Below, in pieces: positions 13,265-24,765 of a stretch of DNA of 64,000 nucleotides (positions are counted from its first letter, which is position 1; every line of letters begins with the position of its first letter). Source of the DNA: Neodiprion pinetum (lineage: Eukaryota; Arthropoda; Insecta; Hymenoptera; Diprionidae); assembly GCF_021155775.2 (NCBI RefSeq), contig NC_060238.1:2404001-2468000 (forward strand), given 5' to 3'. The notes under the pieces were generated by a model. It saw only the letters and a list, made by a program, of their open reading frames with translations, was not told where the DNA came from and ran no database searches. Position numbers and translations under genes: made by a program.

Positions 13265-14655
13265 GTACCAGAAGTTACAATGTTCCGTTCGAGAAACCGC
13301 GTTGCTGCTTTAACAGTACTCGTCGATAATTTTTCCACACCTGTGTACGTACGCTGTTTTCCATTCCACGGCGTAGTTTCGCATCTATTAAGACAAGTTT
13401 CACGTACCTAAGATCGGTGTAGTAATATACAACATTCATGGAACTTGTTTTTATCAAGGGACCGGGTACATTAGAGACCGAAAAAAAGCTGACAATTTTT
13501 TTTTTTTTTTTTGTATTTCCATGGCATTTACATTATAACTTGTTTTTTGATTGTTTTTCTTTTTTCTTTTTTTTTTACAAACGGAGGTATATTCGAGTAT
13601 ACACTTATTAGCAATTTTTTTTTTCATTATAAAATATTTAAATGCAATAGAATTACACCACGTAGAAAAAGAAACAAATCGGCGTTTTTTTCGATCTCTG
13701 ATGTAACCAGTCCTTTTAAACTTTCATTTTCGCCCCGTCCTCAAAGTCGAACTGCTCTTGTACAGTCTTGTTCAGGTTTGATCGAGATTGCCAATTATCG
13801 TGCAGATTCAAGTCTCGATCAATTGCATGCCATTTTGCAATTGCGATGTTTCATTATTTCGTAACGGGCTTATAATTAATACAATTCATACACGACCGCA
13901 ATGCACTGGCACATTGTTACCCTGCCTTTTGCTTTCTGATTTCAACCAGTTTATTCCTCATCATCGAGACTCGACAATATTTTCACCACCAAGTATCTAA
14001 TATATATCTAATAAAGCCTCTAGAAAAATTTACTCAGATTTCATTAGATGTAGGAATAAGATCGATCAATATTGTATACACATATTCACCTGCCCTCGTT
14101 ACTTTTTATCGCAATTTTCCATCATCAGACTTATTGAAATGAAATTCCAATTGATCCGGGTCATTGTCAGGATGAAAGAGTAGAACGAAGATCACGACTA
14201 GATTGAATCGATTCGCATAAAGATAGCTTGATCGTATCGTAACATGTGGTATTTTGTCTACTAATATTGATTCGTTGAAAACTTGAAGATGAAAATAAAA
14301 GAAAAAAAAAATTAAAAATTGGAAAAAATAGGAATCGTCGACTGGAGTCGTTGATTAAGTTCGAAGCGTTGCACCACGCGTCATTTTTGTTGAAACGCTT
14401 GACGTCAAAGCGTCAACCTTTGTAACCTTGCATCTTATCAGAGAACATACCCGGCCATTTTGTGTTTAAATCTGCATCGACGCGACCTTCCTGCATTTTC
14501 TATCTCTATACATTCTATCAATTTCATACATGTATACACATTGTACTCCGTTTCCGTGTCTCTGATATACATTCCCCCTTATCTTGAAAAACTCGAGCGA
14601 AATAAAGAATAAAAAATAATCATAGTAAACATCTACTTGGTGCCTTCCTAGTTGC

Positions 14656-14656
<1 letters not shown>

Positions 14657-14738
<82 letters not shown>
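14657..14738. repeat. TC microsatellite, 82 bp
   Basis: Forty-one uninterrupted TC units, the longest perfect pyrimidine tract in the window. The Glu-Arg repeat frame on the other strand is its translation and is not a gene. Confidence 0.95.
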
Positions 14739-14741
<3 letters not shown>

Positions 14742-16904
14742 ATTCACGCGCTATTTTAATCCCTCTTCAAAATTCTTATCATATTCATTTATTTACTTAT
14801 TCAGGAATCGCGAATCGAGGTCTCATACGATAAGAATCGCGATATCTCTTCGCGAACGTCGCAGCCTTACACTTCCTACCATTATGTAGCAGAATGTAAT
14901 TCCGCTAGTTTAAGTCCCGCGTATGCAACCTACTATGTAGCTCGGCTGCATGCACGTAGGTACACATCTTATACGTATAGCTACGTATAATACCGACCTC
15001 GGTGACACTGACTAAACTAAACTTAGCGCGCGCGAGGCTCGCGACGCGCGCTTCAACTGCGGGATTAATATGGCTAAAGTAGGTAGAGTGCGACCGAAGT
15101 ACAGTCATCCACATTAGCTGCATCCGCGACGAACCTTTCAAGCAAAACTGCACTCTAGGGTGGTTCATTTTTTAACTTGTGTCTTTTTTTAAAAGTGTCG
15201 TGAAGAAAAAAATAAATAAATAAATAAAAAAAAATAAAACCTGGAGGGGGTAGAAAAATATTTAGAAGTCGCTATCAATTGTTCTAATATTTTTTATACA
15301 TTTTTATGCTTACACCTTACGAACTTGTATACGCATATATATTAGTTTGTTTTTTTTCGTATCGTTGTCCAATTAATCGTTGCTAATAAAAATTAGTACT
15401 GAAAACAAAACAGGGACACGGCCAACTGCGGAATTGTTAGGCGCAGTTTGCTGTTGATTGGCGAACGATTAATTAGACTACGATAAAAAAAAAAAAAAAC
15501 TAATATATACATGTAAGTCCGTAAGATGTACACGTAAAAATAAATGAAAAATATTACAGTAATCGGTATCGATCTCTAAATATTTTCGTACCTCTTCCAG
15601 ATTTGTTTTCAGTATTTGTCACAAATTTTTCGAGTGACACTTGAAAAATAAAAGTCAAAAAAATTAAACACTCCACTACACCCTCTGTCAAATGGGATGA
15701 AATTTTATCGGAACGATTTCTCTCCTACTTCTCGTCACTTTTTCAATTTGCGGAAGAAAATCGCCGTTGCGGTACAAGAATTGATGGGTTTTATTTATTT
15801 TTCTTGCAACTGAACATGGGTTCTGTTGTACATAGTGTATAACGACCTGAAAAACCCTGAACATATTCAAATGTAATGAAATTCAATGCGATCCTTAAAA
15901 AGTATGAAATGTCATGAAATTTTACTCATGAACCTGAATATTTCATTTTTAGGCTAATTAGTAACTCAGATTTCAGAAATATATACGAAATATTAATACT
16001 CATTTACATATTTATTTAAAAACAATATAACAAAAAAAAAAAAACATCGAGATATTAATGTCAAATAGCCTGCTATAATCGAAATATTTGAAAAATGACA
16101 TTAAAAAAATCTTAAATGTCACGATTTACCGGTCGTTGAAAAAAGGTAGACTCTCTGATTTTACGAATTAATATTTTTTCAACTTTAGTTGAAACATTTT
16201 TCTCACCACAACAAATTATAATGAAATATTTTCTTTGAACAATATCGAATTGCCCTGAAATCTTGGAAACACGAGAATACATGAAAACCTGTTCAATTTG
16301 TGTGCAAATCGAAAATAAACGATTCTTATCTCCTGATCGGGGTCAGATTTTCATAGCTGTGAAATGGACATTATCGGTTAGGTGCCTACATAATGGATGG
16401 CAAACAACGATCGAGATCGACACGCGATCCATATAATACGAAACTCTAGCGGTTTACACGGAGCAGTTAATAATATTCGCTGAAAATTTGCTTTCTACAG
16501 CATTGAAAGTTCAGTTTGTGGCGATGTAAACTTGCAGTTGCCACTGCCGGTTCAGCGTCGCAGCTCTGCAACTCGTTTAAATACTAGCGGTTTTTACGAC
16601 CCTGTACAGAGCCGCGCGTGCTGCGAACTTCTCAGCGACTCTCCTAATCTTCTCACTCACTGTGGTTTTGCACAACGTAAAAAAGTAAACAGAAGTTGGT
16701 AAGAAGAAAAAAAACAAAAATCCCGGCTTCGTTAACCAGCTTTTTTTTTTTTGCCTTCCTTGGTCCTCGGTCAACTGTTTTTTAATATACATAACGAAGT
16801 AGAAACTCCGCCATTTTCTTTACGACGCTCGGTGAAAACGTCAACACACGATCCGATGATGATGGATATTTTTTTAATCATTACATCTTTTTCTTTTCCT
16901 CTAG
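14739..16904. other. Non-coding stretch
   Basis: AT-rich unique DNA with poly-A runs (15486, 16033) and no exon recognised before the small splice-bordered segment at 16905. Confidence 0.35.
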
Positions 16905-16927
16905 AATCGCGAACGAAACTGGATCAG
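16905..16927 (+). other. Candidate 23-nt microexon
   Basis: The 23 bases are flanked by a strong acceptor (ttttcttttcctctag) and a strong donor (CAG|gtgagt). Microexons of this size occur in large insect neural and muscle genes. No flanking exon was found to test the reading frame, so this may be a chance pairing of sites. Confidence 0.2.
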
Positions 16928-18161
16928 GTGAGTCACTAAACGTGGAGGGGATTAATATTCGATCGTCAATAGTTGGCACGTTGCGTGATTGCCGATCAAG
17001 TTTTACCTCATCCGTTCGGTGTTATAACTACTCATGATTCTCATGCTATGCGGCCACTAAATATAACCGCGGGTATTGTTGTGCTTAAATATTCGCAAAA
17101 TGGAAGTGACGTCACGAAGTACGAGCTAACCAACGGCCGGAAGTTGAGGCAGTTAAAACACCCCGGAGTTGCGGCAGCTGCACCCGTCGCTCCTATTTCT
17201 GACAATCCGGAACCTGCTACTCGTTATTATACTTGTAACTTTTTCAACTCTGACCCATTCTCGACTTTGCGGTGATGGAATTTAGGGTTAGACATTCTTC
17301 ATCGAGTCCTTCGCCATTTAACATGAAATGCTTAGCTTCAGAAATGTCCGAGATTCAGATATACCTATCGTAAGCAAAATACAGTTTAACTTTAAAAAGC
17401 CAACTCGTTTAAAGACACTTTTAATCTCCCCTATGATGACGATTTTTTAGCCCGACGTTTCGTTACGTTAACGTAACTAACTTCAGCCTGATATCTTCTA
17501 CCATTTGACATTTTCGGATGGTTTGAAATAGTCGTTACTTTGAAATATGATTTTGCAAGCATCCTGACGTTCGAAGATGAAGTCTGTTCATACAATCGTG
17601 AATTCATTCCTCCTTGGCCTTCGCCTCTTCAGAATTTACTTTCCCCCAATGATGTTGTAGATTGAAAATTGAAAGATGATAATAACTTCGCGACGATCAT
17701 CCCGACAGTCGGTATAACCTCAAGTCTCGTAATTATCGTAAAATTATTAAGCAAAAACTGGCCTCGATTTTACGATTTCGTTTCCCCGAACAGGGTCCTT
17801 TAAGGCCCTCGACGAGAGCCGGGAATGACACCTTAGCGACACCAAGACTCATCGTCTCCTGGGGCGGAGTCAGAGTCGACTCGAGCAGGCATCAGGGTGC
17901 GACGACTAGGCACGACTCGGCCCTCCTCCTTCACTCCCCCCACCCCTTCGGGTTGAAACTGGGATGAGGAAAGGAGGAATCTTCCTCGACGAGGCCCTCG
18001 GAGTTCCGTCCCGGAGAACGGACGCATAGAGATCGTTAAAATATAATTTATGATCGGCAGCGTATACGCGGTATTTTTGCGTCCATCCGGCCCTTCGTTC
18101 CTCCGCAGCATCGCGTTCGAGTGCGTATCCAACTATTCCAGCTCGGGCACAAAGAGTGAGT

Positions 18162-18351
18162 CCAGGATGGCCACTGGTCACGGAATTGAGGAAATTCTGG
18201 AATAGCCAGGGAAATCTCAGCGCGGTTTTTGCGGAAATTCAGGGAATCGTTTACTGTTTTTTGTTTCTTTCCACAAATACGTCCCACAATTTTTCGCAGC
18301 CTTACATCAATTGGATCGAATATTGTGACGGAGATTAAGTGGCCAGCATGG
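18162..18351. mobile_element. Small inverted-repeat element, ~190 bp
   Basis: CCAGGATGGCCACT at the left end and AGTGGCCAGCATGG at the right end are inverted repeats matching at 12 of 14 positions. The interior has agccagggaaatctcag and attcagggaatcg, which fit the common arthropod cagggtggcc-type MITEs. Confidence 0.65.
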
Positions 18352-19453
18352 AGTAGCAAATTTATCGTAGATTCGTGGACGGTAGATTTGTGCTGTTCTT
18401 AATTCGGAGGCACTTAAGCTCGGAAAATTTGACTGAGCGAAAGCTCATCGATTTCCGTCGCCTGTTCCGATATTTCCTTTTAAAACAAGCTCTCTCAAGA
18501 ATCTCGAGCACAATCGTTCTTTACCGTCGTTCTGGCGTTGATTGATCGCAGTTTAAACACACCGCACCGGGTTCTTGCCTTACGTTCGTTCGTGTGTTGT
18601 TATGTTTCGGACGTGCGTTGAGGGCAAACACATTATTAGTTGTTGCCACGCGACGCGTGACTTCCGAGTAATCAAGCCGCGTGCTGGCTGGACTAAAATC
18701 CCGAGCTCGGAATCAGCGATCATATTGGTAAATTCCCGGGGTTCAGCGTCCCTCGGAAACCAATCTAAATCTCACGTCCTTCGACTCCAATCCATTGTGC
18801 AAGGAAACAAGTTGTGTTCTAAACGGAGATGTGAAGTAGAAAAAGTCCCACGTTATGTCATGTGGAGGGACGTTCTCAATGTCCTAAGCGGTAGTGATTC
18901 CCAATAACACACCTTCTTTCCTTACACCATGCTCTAATCTACCGACTGGAACCTGGACCAACCTTTGTCCGGTCCAGAAGACGAAGGTTCCCTTCAGGAT
19001 TCTTTCTTAATTCGAAAACTGATGACGTCTAGTGGTCAAGAAAAGATCAGAGAGAGAAAGATAGAAATGACTTCGAGGAAAGATCGTTACCTCTAAACGC
19101 AGTGGGCGATTATGCTCGGACTTTACGTCATACGTAGTAACGAAGAGCAGGACGAAAAGTGGAAGAATGAGGCAAGAGGCAGAAACAGAGACAGAGTGAT
19201 CCGAGCAGCGTGCTCAGCTCGCTTGGGTTTATAGCTTATTACTTGGTTCAGGCAGTTAAGATTTTGTACTAGTTTCTTACGTGCGGCTCGGTTGTTAGAG
19301 CCAACAGTGTTACAGGCTCGTGTTCGTTTGTTACTGCGGACTTGAGTTCCGATTCAAGTAACGATGCTGGTACGAGAGGAAAGTATCGCATCACGTCACC
19401 ACGCGACGAAGGATGAGGAGAATTGGAAGTTGATGTGCTCGCCGATCGAGAGG

Positions 19454-19490
<37 letters not shown>

Positions 19491-20028
19491 AAAACGGACA
19501 AAGAAACTGCACAAGAAGAAGAGGAAGAAGAATAAAATGAATAAGCAAACGGCGGTGCAATTAAGTAGTAAAACTCGAGAAGTAGGAGGAGAAAAAAGGA
19601 AGGAATGAAGGACGCATGCTATGCCCACAGCACTAGCAGCACCTTCCAGCCTCGAAACCGAATGTAAAAACCACGCCTCGGCTGAGTCGGCCATTTTAAT
19701 TCTATTCGACCTCCCATTGGTCTCCTATGCTCGTTCTAAGAAGGGTGCTATTAACTCCCCGAGCCGTCTGAAAGCGCGACTCGCTCACGACCTTCGCAAA
19801 TCCTGGTGCTCAAGAAGCCCTGGGGATCGTGGCGATGGAGAGTTTGAAACAAATAAACAAAAAAACTAACAAACAAACAAACGAAACATAATTCTAATAA
19901 CCGGAATGTCGTACCTTCGAGGTTACAAAGGGGTTGAGACTAGAGAGAACTTCCGACCTCGATGCGAGTTACTTGACTTCGGAACAAGGGGTGAATCACT
20001 CATCCATTTGTCGTAGGTACACCTGATT
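18352..20028. other. Non-coding stretch
   Basis: No exon supported. It contains a GA microsatellite at 19455-19489 and moderately GC-rich unique sequence; the short reading frames lack splice borders. Confidence 0.35.
19455..19489. repeat. GA microsatellite
   Basis: About seventeen tandem GA units. Confidence 0.9.
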
Positions 20029-20185
20029 TCAATATTACAAGGATTTCAAAAGGTTTCAACAAATTTCAAAAAAATTCAAGAGATTTCAGATGATTGCAGA
20101 AGACTTCAAAAGATTTCAGAAGATTTCAAGACGTGTCAGAATAGAATATTTCCAGAGATTTCACAAGATTTTCAGAAAAATGTGC
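20029..20185. repeat. Degenerate short-period array (gatttcaaaag type)
   Basis: The motif AGATTTCAAAAG and variants recur roughly every 10-12 bases. An oppositely oriented array of the same kind lies at 24567-24765, and both are followed by a similar gattaa-cccctcgcctt phrase on the + strand. Confidence 0.7.
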
Positions 20186-20322
20186 GCCAGATTTGACGAG
20201 TTCACGAGATTTCACGATTAATCCCTCGCCTTGCAACAAAAGCACAGTTACCACGCTTACCAAGTTACGGCCACTTCCATTTTCCGACCAACCATCTCAT
20301 CTTCTGTTTCTTTATCCTCTAG

Positions 20323-20578
20323 CCAATGCCGAAATCCGGACCCTGGCCTTCTGGGAGGCGGCTCGATTCATCCACGGTGGTGGTTACTACTACAATTGCT
20401 ACGGTACCCCGACCGGTACGGCAGCCAGTGGCCCGACCTATCTCCCTCAGGCACCCTACATTGGACCACCACCCCCCACGGCTCACCTTGGTCTCCAGCA
20501 TCCCCTCTACGCCCACGTCGTCAACAGGGTACCATCGAGTCCGGACAGCCCCCCTGAACGCCCGGCCACGTAGCCCCG
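20323..20578 (+). CDS. Candidate internal or alternative terminal exon (Gly/Tyr/Pro-rich)
   Basis: A strong acceptor (tttctttatcctctag) and strong donor (CCCCG|gtaagt) frame 256 bases of GC-richer DNA. One frame reads NAEIRTLAFWEAARF, then IHGGGYYYNCYGTP and TYLPQAPYIGPPPPT, with mostly C/G third positions as expected for real coding, but it stops at TAG (20571) just before the donor. A second frame stays open across the whole exon and gives a Ser/Thr/Pro/Arg-rich sequence. If the first frame is used, this is a terminal coding exon or the donor is not used. Low-complexity Tyr/Pro-rich tails are common in RNA-binding proteins, but I do not recognise the gene. Confidence 0.35.
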
Positions 20579-21252
20579 GTAAGTACCTGAACTTCCTTCA
20601 ATTTTCATCTGGTCATTAGAGGCTACACAAGGAGACCGAACCGACGAGACCGAGGAATGAAAAATGGCGAAGAGTCATGGTCATATGAACCACTTGCAGT
20701 TTTATGTTATGCCCGATGTGTATTTTCAACGTTTGAAATATCCAGCCGCGTCGAATATTTGAAGAACTGTTAAAATACAAATTTTTAGTTACCGTAGATG
20801 AATGAGCTTCACATCTTGGAACACCTTGAAACTCATAACTTGTATTGTCCTTCACCTTAGTACTAATACATTTTTTTGAGCTGCTTCCAAAACCTTGATT
20901 CATTCGGTATTACGACTATTCAGACTAATGAAATTCTACGTAACGATTCTTCTGAATGTTAATCTTATCAAACTTAGATCGACGACTATTTATTCGTACA
21001 CAATTCATTATTCTTGATAAGTTTGTTATAACATCAACTGTTTCTCGGATTCGTTACGAATTTGTAAAGTCGAGGAATTCGAATGTAAAAATCTGTAATA
21101 AGCCCAAAACGACGGTTGGGCGAGATGGTGATCCCATGGGATTTAAAAACGTTTTTGTAACCATTCTCGCATGACAAGCAACAGTTCGAGTCTTTTCACG
21201 AGTCTAACTGAAATCGCGGTGGATTTCGCTTGCTGAGAAGAGGGTGGAGGGA

Positions 21253-21274
21253 GGGGGGGGGGGGGGGGGGGGGG
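21253..21274. repeat. Poly-G run (22 bases)
   Basis: An uninterrupted homopolymer embedded in G-rich sequence (gggtggagggag before, gcgagcg after). A candidate quadruplex and an assembly-error hotspot. Confidence 0.9.
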
Positions 21275-21412
21275 CGAGCGCGTTTGTCTGGTAAAACGGA
21301 TTTCGCTCACGATGGGATTTGCGTGGGTCTGATCACCGCGGTCCGCCAGGCCTGATGGCGAGTAAGTGCTCGTAAATTTGCTAGTTTAGTGTTGTGGCGT
21401 TTATTAACCTCT

Positions 21413-21471
21413 CTTCTTCTTCTTCTTCTTCTTCTTCTTCTTCTCCTTCTTCTTCTTCTTCTTCTTCTTCT
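21413..21471. repeat. TTC trinucleotide microsatellite
   Basis: About nineteen TTC units with one TCC interruption; the Arg-rich reverse frame is its translation. Confidence 0.9.
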
Positions 21472-22888
21472 CTCGCCGCGGTATCTTCGCCTTCTCCACC
21501 CGGTCGTCTTCGTCGTCTGGTCGCGATTACCGGAGGAAAAATTTGAGAGCTTGGGATAACGACTCACTCCGAATTCGCGGTAAGAAAATGGAAAGCGTAC
21601 CAGAGCCGTTTCCTCGGTTATAATTAGCGGTGCTCCACGAGTCGATAAATAAAAGAAAAATAGAGAAAGGGTGAGTGAGACGGGAAAAGTTTTGCCGCCC
21701 TGCAGCGTGTGCGCTTCGAGAAATAAAAGACAGGGAGCGAGCCGGTGAGCGTCTACGTTGAAGAGTTCGGAGAAGGCGAAGAAGGGCGTTTTATAGTATA
21801 GAATCAGTTTTATGTTTTCCCGGATTCCCGATTACGACCTCAACCTATCCGTTCGGTTCTGCTCCATTCCATTCCGTTCCGTTCCTTTCCGTTCCGTTCC
21901 GTTTGGATTCCGCTGGCTCCTCGCCGCAGACAAAAGAGCAACGTGAAAAGTTTTATACGCGTCTCTATCCTCATGCAGAGCGCGAAAACTAATCTTCGAA
22001 AGTCCGCTGCGACGTCATCTGGAAGATATCGACATTGATATCGTTGCGGCGATCGTCTGACGGGGATTAAAACGGTGAATATTTAAAACTGGATGAGATG
22101 AATAATCGAGCGCAGTTAAACGCGGCACCGCAAAGATACTAGAACCCCAGAAGCGGTACGAAAACGATCATTAAACGGACCCAGGAACGACCTGTATCGG
22201 CCTCGCTATCTCTCCAAGATTCGGATACTCCCAGTGCCTCCGACTTATTATTCCAATTTCGAAACGGACACTCGGTCCGAGCGTGGCCGATCAAACGAGC
22301 GATAATAACAATAATAATAATAATGATGATAATGTTTATCTTCTTCCTGCGAGAAGTCCCCTTTACACACCGACCAGGTGACGAATACAGCGGGACAAGT
22401 TTGACAAGCAGAAGAAATAACAGAAATATAATTGAAATCGGATAATTTCAAAATAACGTTATAATAATAAAAAGAAGAGAAACATGCTAGCAGGAGAGAG
22501 GCGATTTAGGGACGATTAAGCGAAGTAAGGTAACATCGTTCCTCCTCGGTTCCGACCACTAAGAGGGCGGTGGCAATAAGGTTTTGAAAGGAACTCGTTG
22601 AACCTTGAAATTCAACCAACATACCTAATGTGGAAAGAGCCCGAAGTTGGGACGCTTTGGGCCTTGGAACATTGATTGTGCAAAAGGGGTTGGCGTTCGG
22701 CGAGTGGCAAAGTCATGCGTCCGCCCGGCGTTGGTTTGGCATGTAGCGAGAGAAGGAGCGAGCGAGCAGAGTCCCGAACAACTTGCGGTAAGCAGCATCA
22801 ATGTAATCAGACAGGGCCGCTCGAAGCGAACTTAACGACGATCATAAACGCGCTCGGTTTTACGGCTCGCAGATTTTTCTCCTCTACG

Positions 22889-22912
22889 TCTCTCTCTCTC
22901 TCTCTCTCTCTC
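22889..22912. repeat. TC microsatellite
   Basis: Short TC run followed by pyrimidine-rich sequence to about 22970. A second similar run lies at 23066-23100. Confidence 0.8.
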
Positions 22913-23773
22913 TTTCTATCTCTCCCTATATTTTTTTTCTCTCTCCGTTTCTTGTCGTTCTCCCTTTCTCTGTCCAGAGACTTGAGAGTCAGTCCGAGGT
23001 CCTTTGCTTATTTTGCTCCGGCGCACTAAAGTATCCGAGTTTATGTGACAGCGGGTAACCCAAGTCTCTCTCTCTCTCTCTCTTTCTATTTCTCTCTCTC
23101 TTTTTCTCTTTCTTTCTGCGGCTAGCGAAACTCACTCCCGGACTATCTCAGACCGCGGCTACACGTCGAGACGTTTTGATGCCCGGGATCTCCGCCTTGG
23201 TCTAGTCCGCGGTTCTTCGTCCTCTTCGGTTTCGGTGTTGGTGCGATGGTGACGTGTGCGCGAAATAATCTCGACTCGTTCCTTGCCGCGGAGCTTGATT
23301 GTGCCGGCGTCAAATTCAAAATCGGCTGTTACAAACACATCCGAGTCGAGAACACAAAGAAGACGATTACCAACGAGAGTAAAAAGCACGCTCAACGGAC
23401 TTCGCTGGCCTGCCTCGTATTTCATACAACTCTGGGGTGTATTTCGCGAGAGCGCGACTTTAACTGCTTCGATGAGAAGGTTTGACTGTATTTCTTCCAC
23501 GTGTAACCGACCATCCGACCATCCGATGCGCACCTACGACCATAAACGCCATTCACGGCTTAAGCCTGCCTCTCTCGCGGTCTCTCCAACCTCTTTTCCG
23601 CGGCGTTCACGACACCGGAACCGACTTCTTCAAACTTGACGAACCGTCCGCGCGGGCCTGGGAGATTCCAGAATCAGCCGAAGCCATCGTCGAGCGAGAA
23701 AAGGAGCGATTCGCGTACGAGCCGACCTGGGCTTCATTAAGGATGCAATTCCGGCTTTTTGCCGTACGTCCAG

Positions 23774-23820
23774 AGAAGAAGAGGAGGAGGAGGAGGAGGA
23801 GGAGGAGGAGGAGGAGGAGG
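23774..23820. repeat. AGG trinucleotide microsatellite
   Basis: About fifteen AGG/GAA units; the poly-Arg frame over it is an artefact of the repeat. Confidence 0.9.
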
Positions 23821-24566
23821 TGGATGCACATGGAACCAGAACGCAGGTCGGTGGTCGGTTGGTTGGTTGGTTGGTCCGGTTTTAAAAAGTTACGACTCAA
23901 CTTTATGAGGGTTTAATTGTAGCCTGCGACTGCAGTTAGAAAGTACTAAACCCAGGAGCCCGTTCTCCGAGCCTCTCATGCTCCTTACGTTGCTCAGAAC
24001 CGCCGCCTGCTTCTCTTACCGCTCTGCACGCGAGTCTTGAACCGCGGCGTGCAGGAGCGCGGTTCCTAATTATTGCCTCCGTAGATCCCTTCGCACCGAA
24101 AACCCGCGAGGAGTCCCGCACCAGACGGTTTTCCACTTCTCCCCGAAGCCGCGATTAAATCCCAAATCGTTCCTCCGCATCGGTTTTACGCCGCCGACGC
24201 TGCACCGGCAAGGACAACAGAAACGGGGGTGTGTGGGAATCCGCGAAGCACTTACCGCAGGACGATAAACTCCCCGCTACTTCATCCAGCTGCACCTGCC
24301 TGCAAAGTCGTTGCGGTTCTCGCCCAGCGGCTTTCCTCTTCTGGGGTAACTGGTCTACACGGTTGCCTCTCTTTCCGGTAGGTACCTACCTACTGTTTTT
24401 ACGACCGTCTCAACGATACACAACTTCGGTTTGAAATCTGCTAAGAGTATCTCTTCGCACTCTACACAGCTGACGGTGTCTTCGTTCAAACTTGTCAAGA
24501 ACGACGAAACTCCTGCCTCGTGGCGTCGCGCCAGGAGGAGATTTTTTCAAACAGGCGTACGAAAAA

Positions 24567-24765
24567 ACCTTTTTGAAATCCTACGAAGTCTCTTGTAATC
24601 TTTTGAAATTCCTGAAATCCTTCGAAATCCCTAAAATCTTTTGAATTCCTACGAAAACATCTGAAATCTTTTGAAATCTATTGAAATTTTTCGAAATCTT
24701 TTGTAGTCTTGAAATGTCTGAAGTCTTTAAAAATCCTTTAAAATCCCATCAAGTTTTTTCTAATT
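24567..24765. repeat. Degenerate short-period array (cttttgaaatc type)
   Basis: The motif CTTTTGAAATC and variants recur every 10-12 bases. This is the reverse complement of the motif at 20029-20185, so the two arrays face each other across 4.4 kb. Confidence 0.7.

Larger units (their letters stand above)
20579..24566. other. Non-coding, microsatellite-rich stretch
   Basis: It contains poly-G, TTC, TC and GGA microsatellites. The region 22.6-24.2 kb is GC-richer and open in several frames on both strands, which I read as composition rather than coding. No convincing acceptor-donor pair was found. Confidence 0.35.

Noticed and set aside
14466..14747. Glu-Arg repeat frame on the reverse strand
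   Set aside because: Direct translation of the 82-bp TC microsatellite.
23159..23916. Overlapping frames of 80-144 codons on both strands
   Set aside because: Openness in several frames at once in a GC-rich patch, one crossing an AGG microsatellite; no splice borders or family match.
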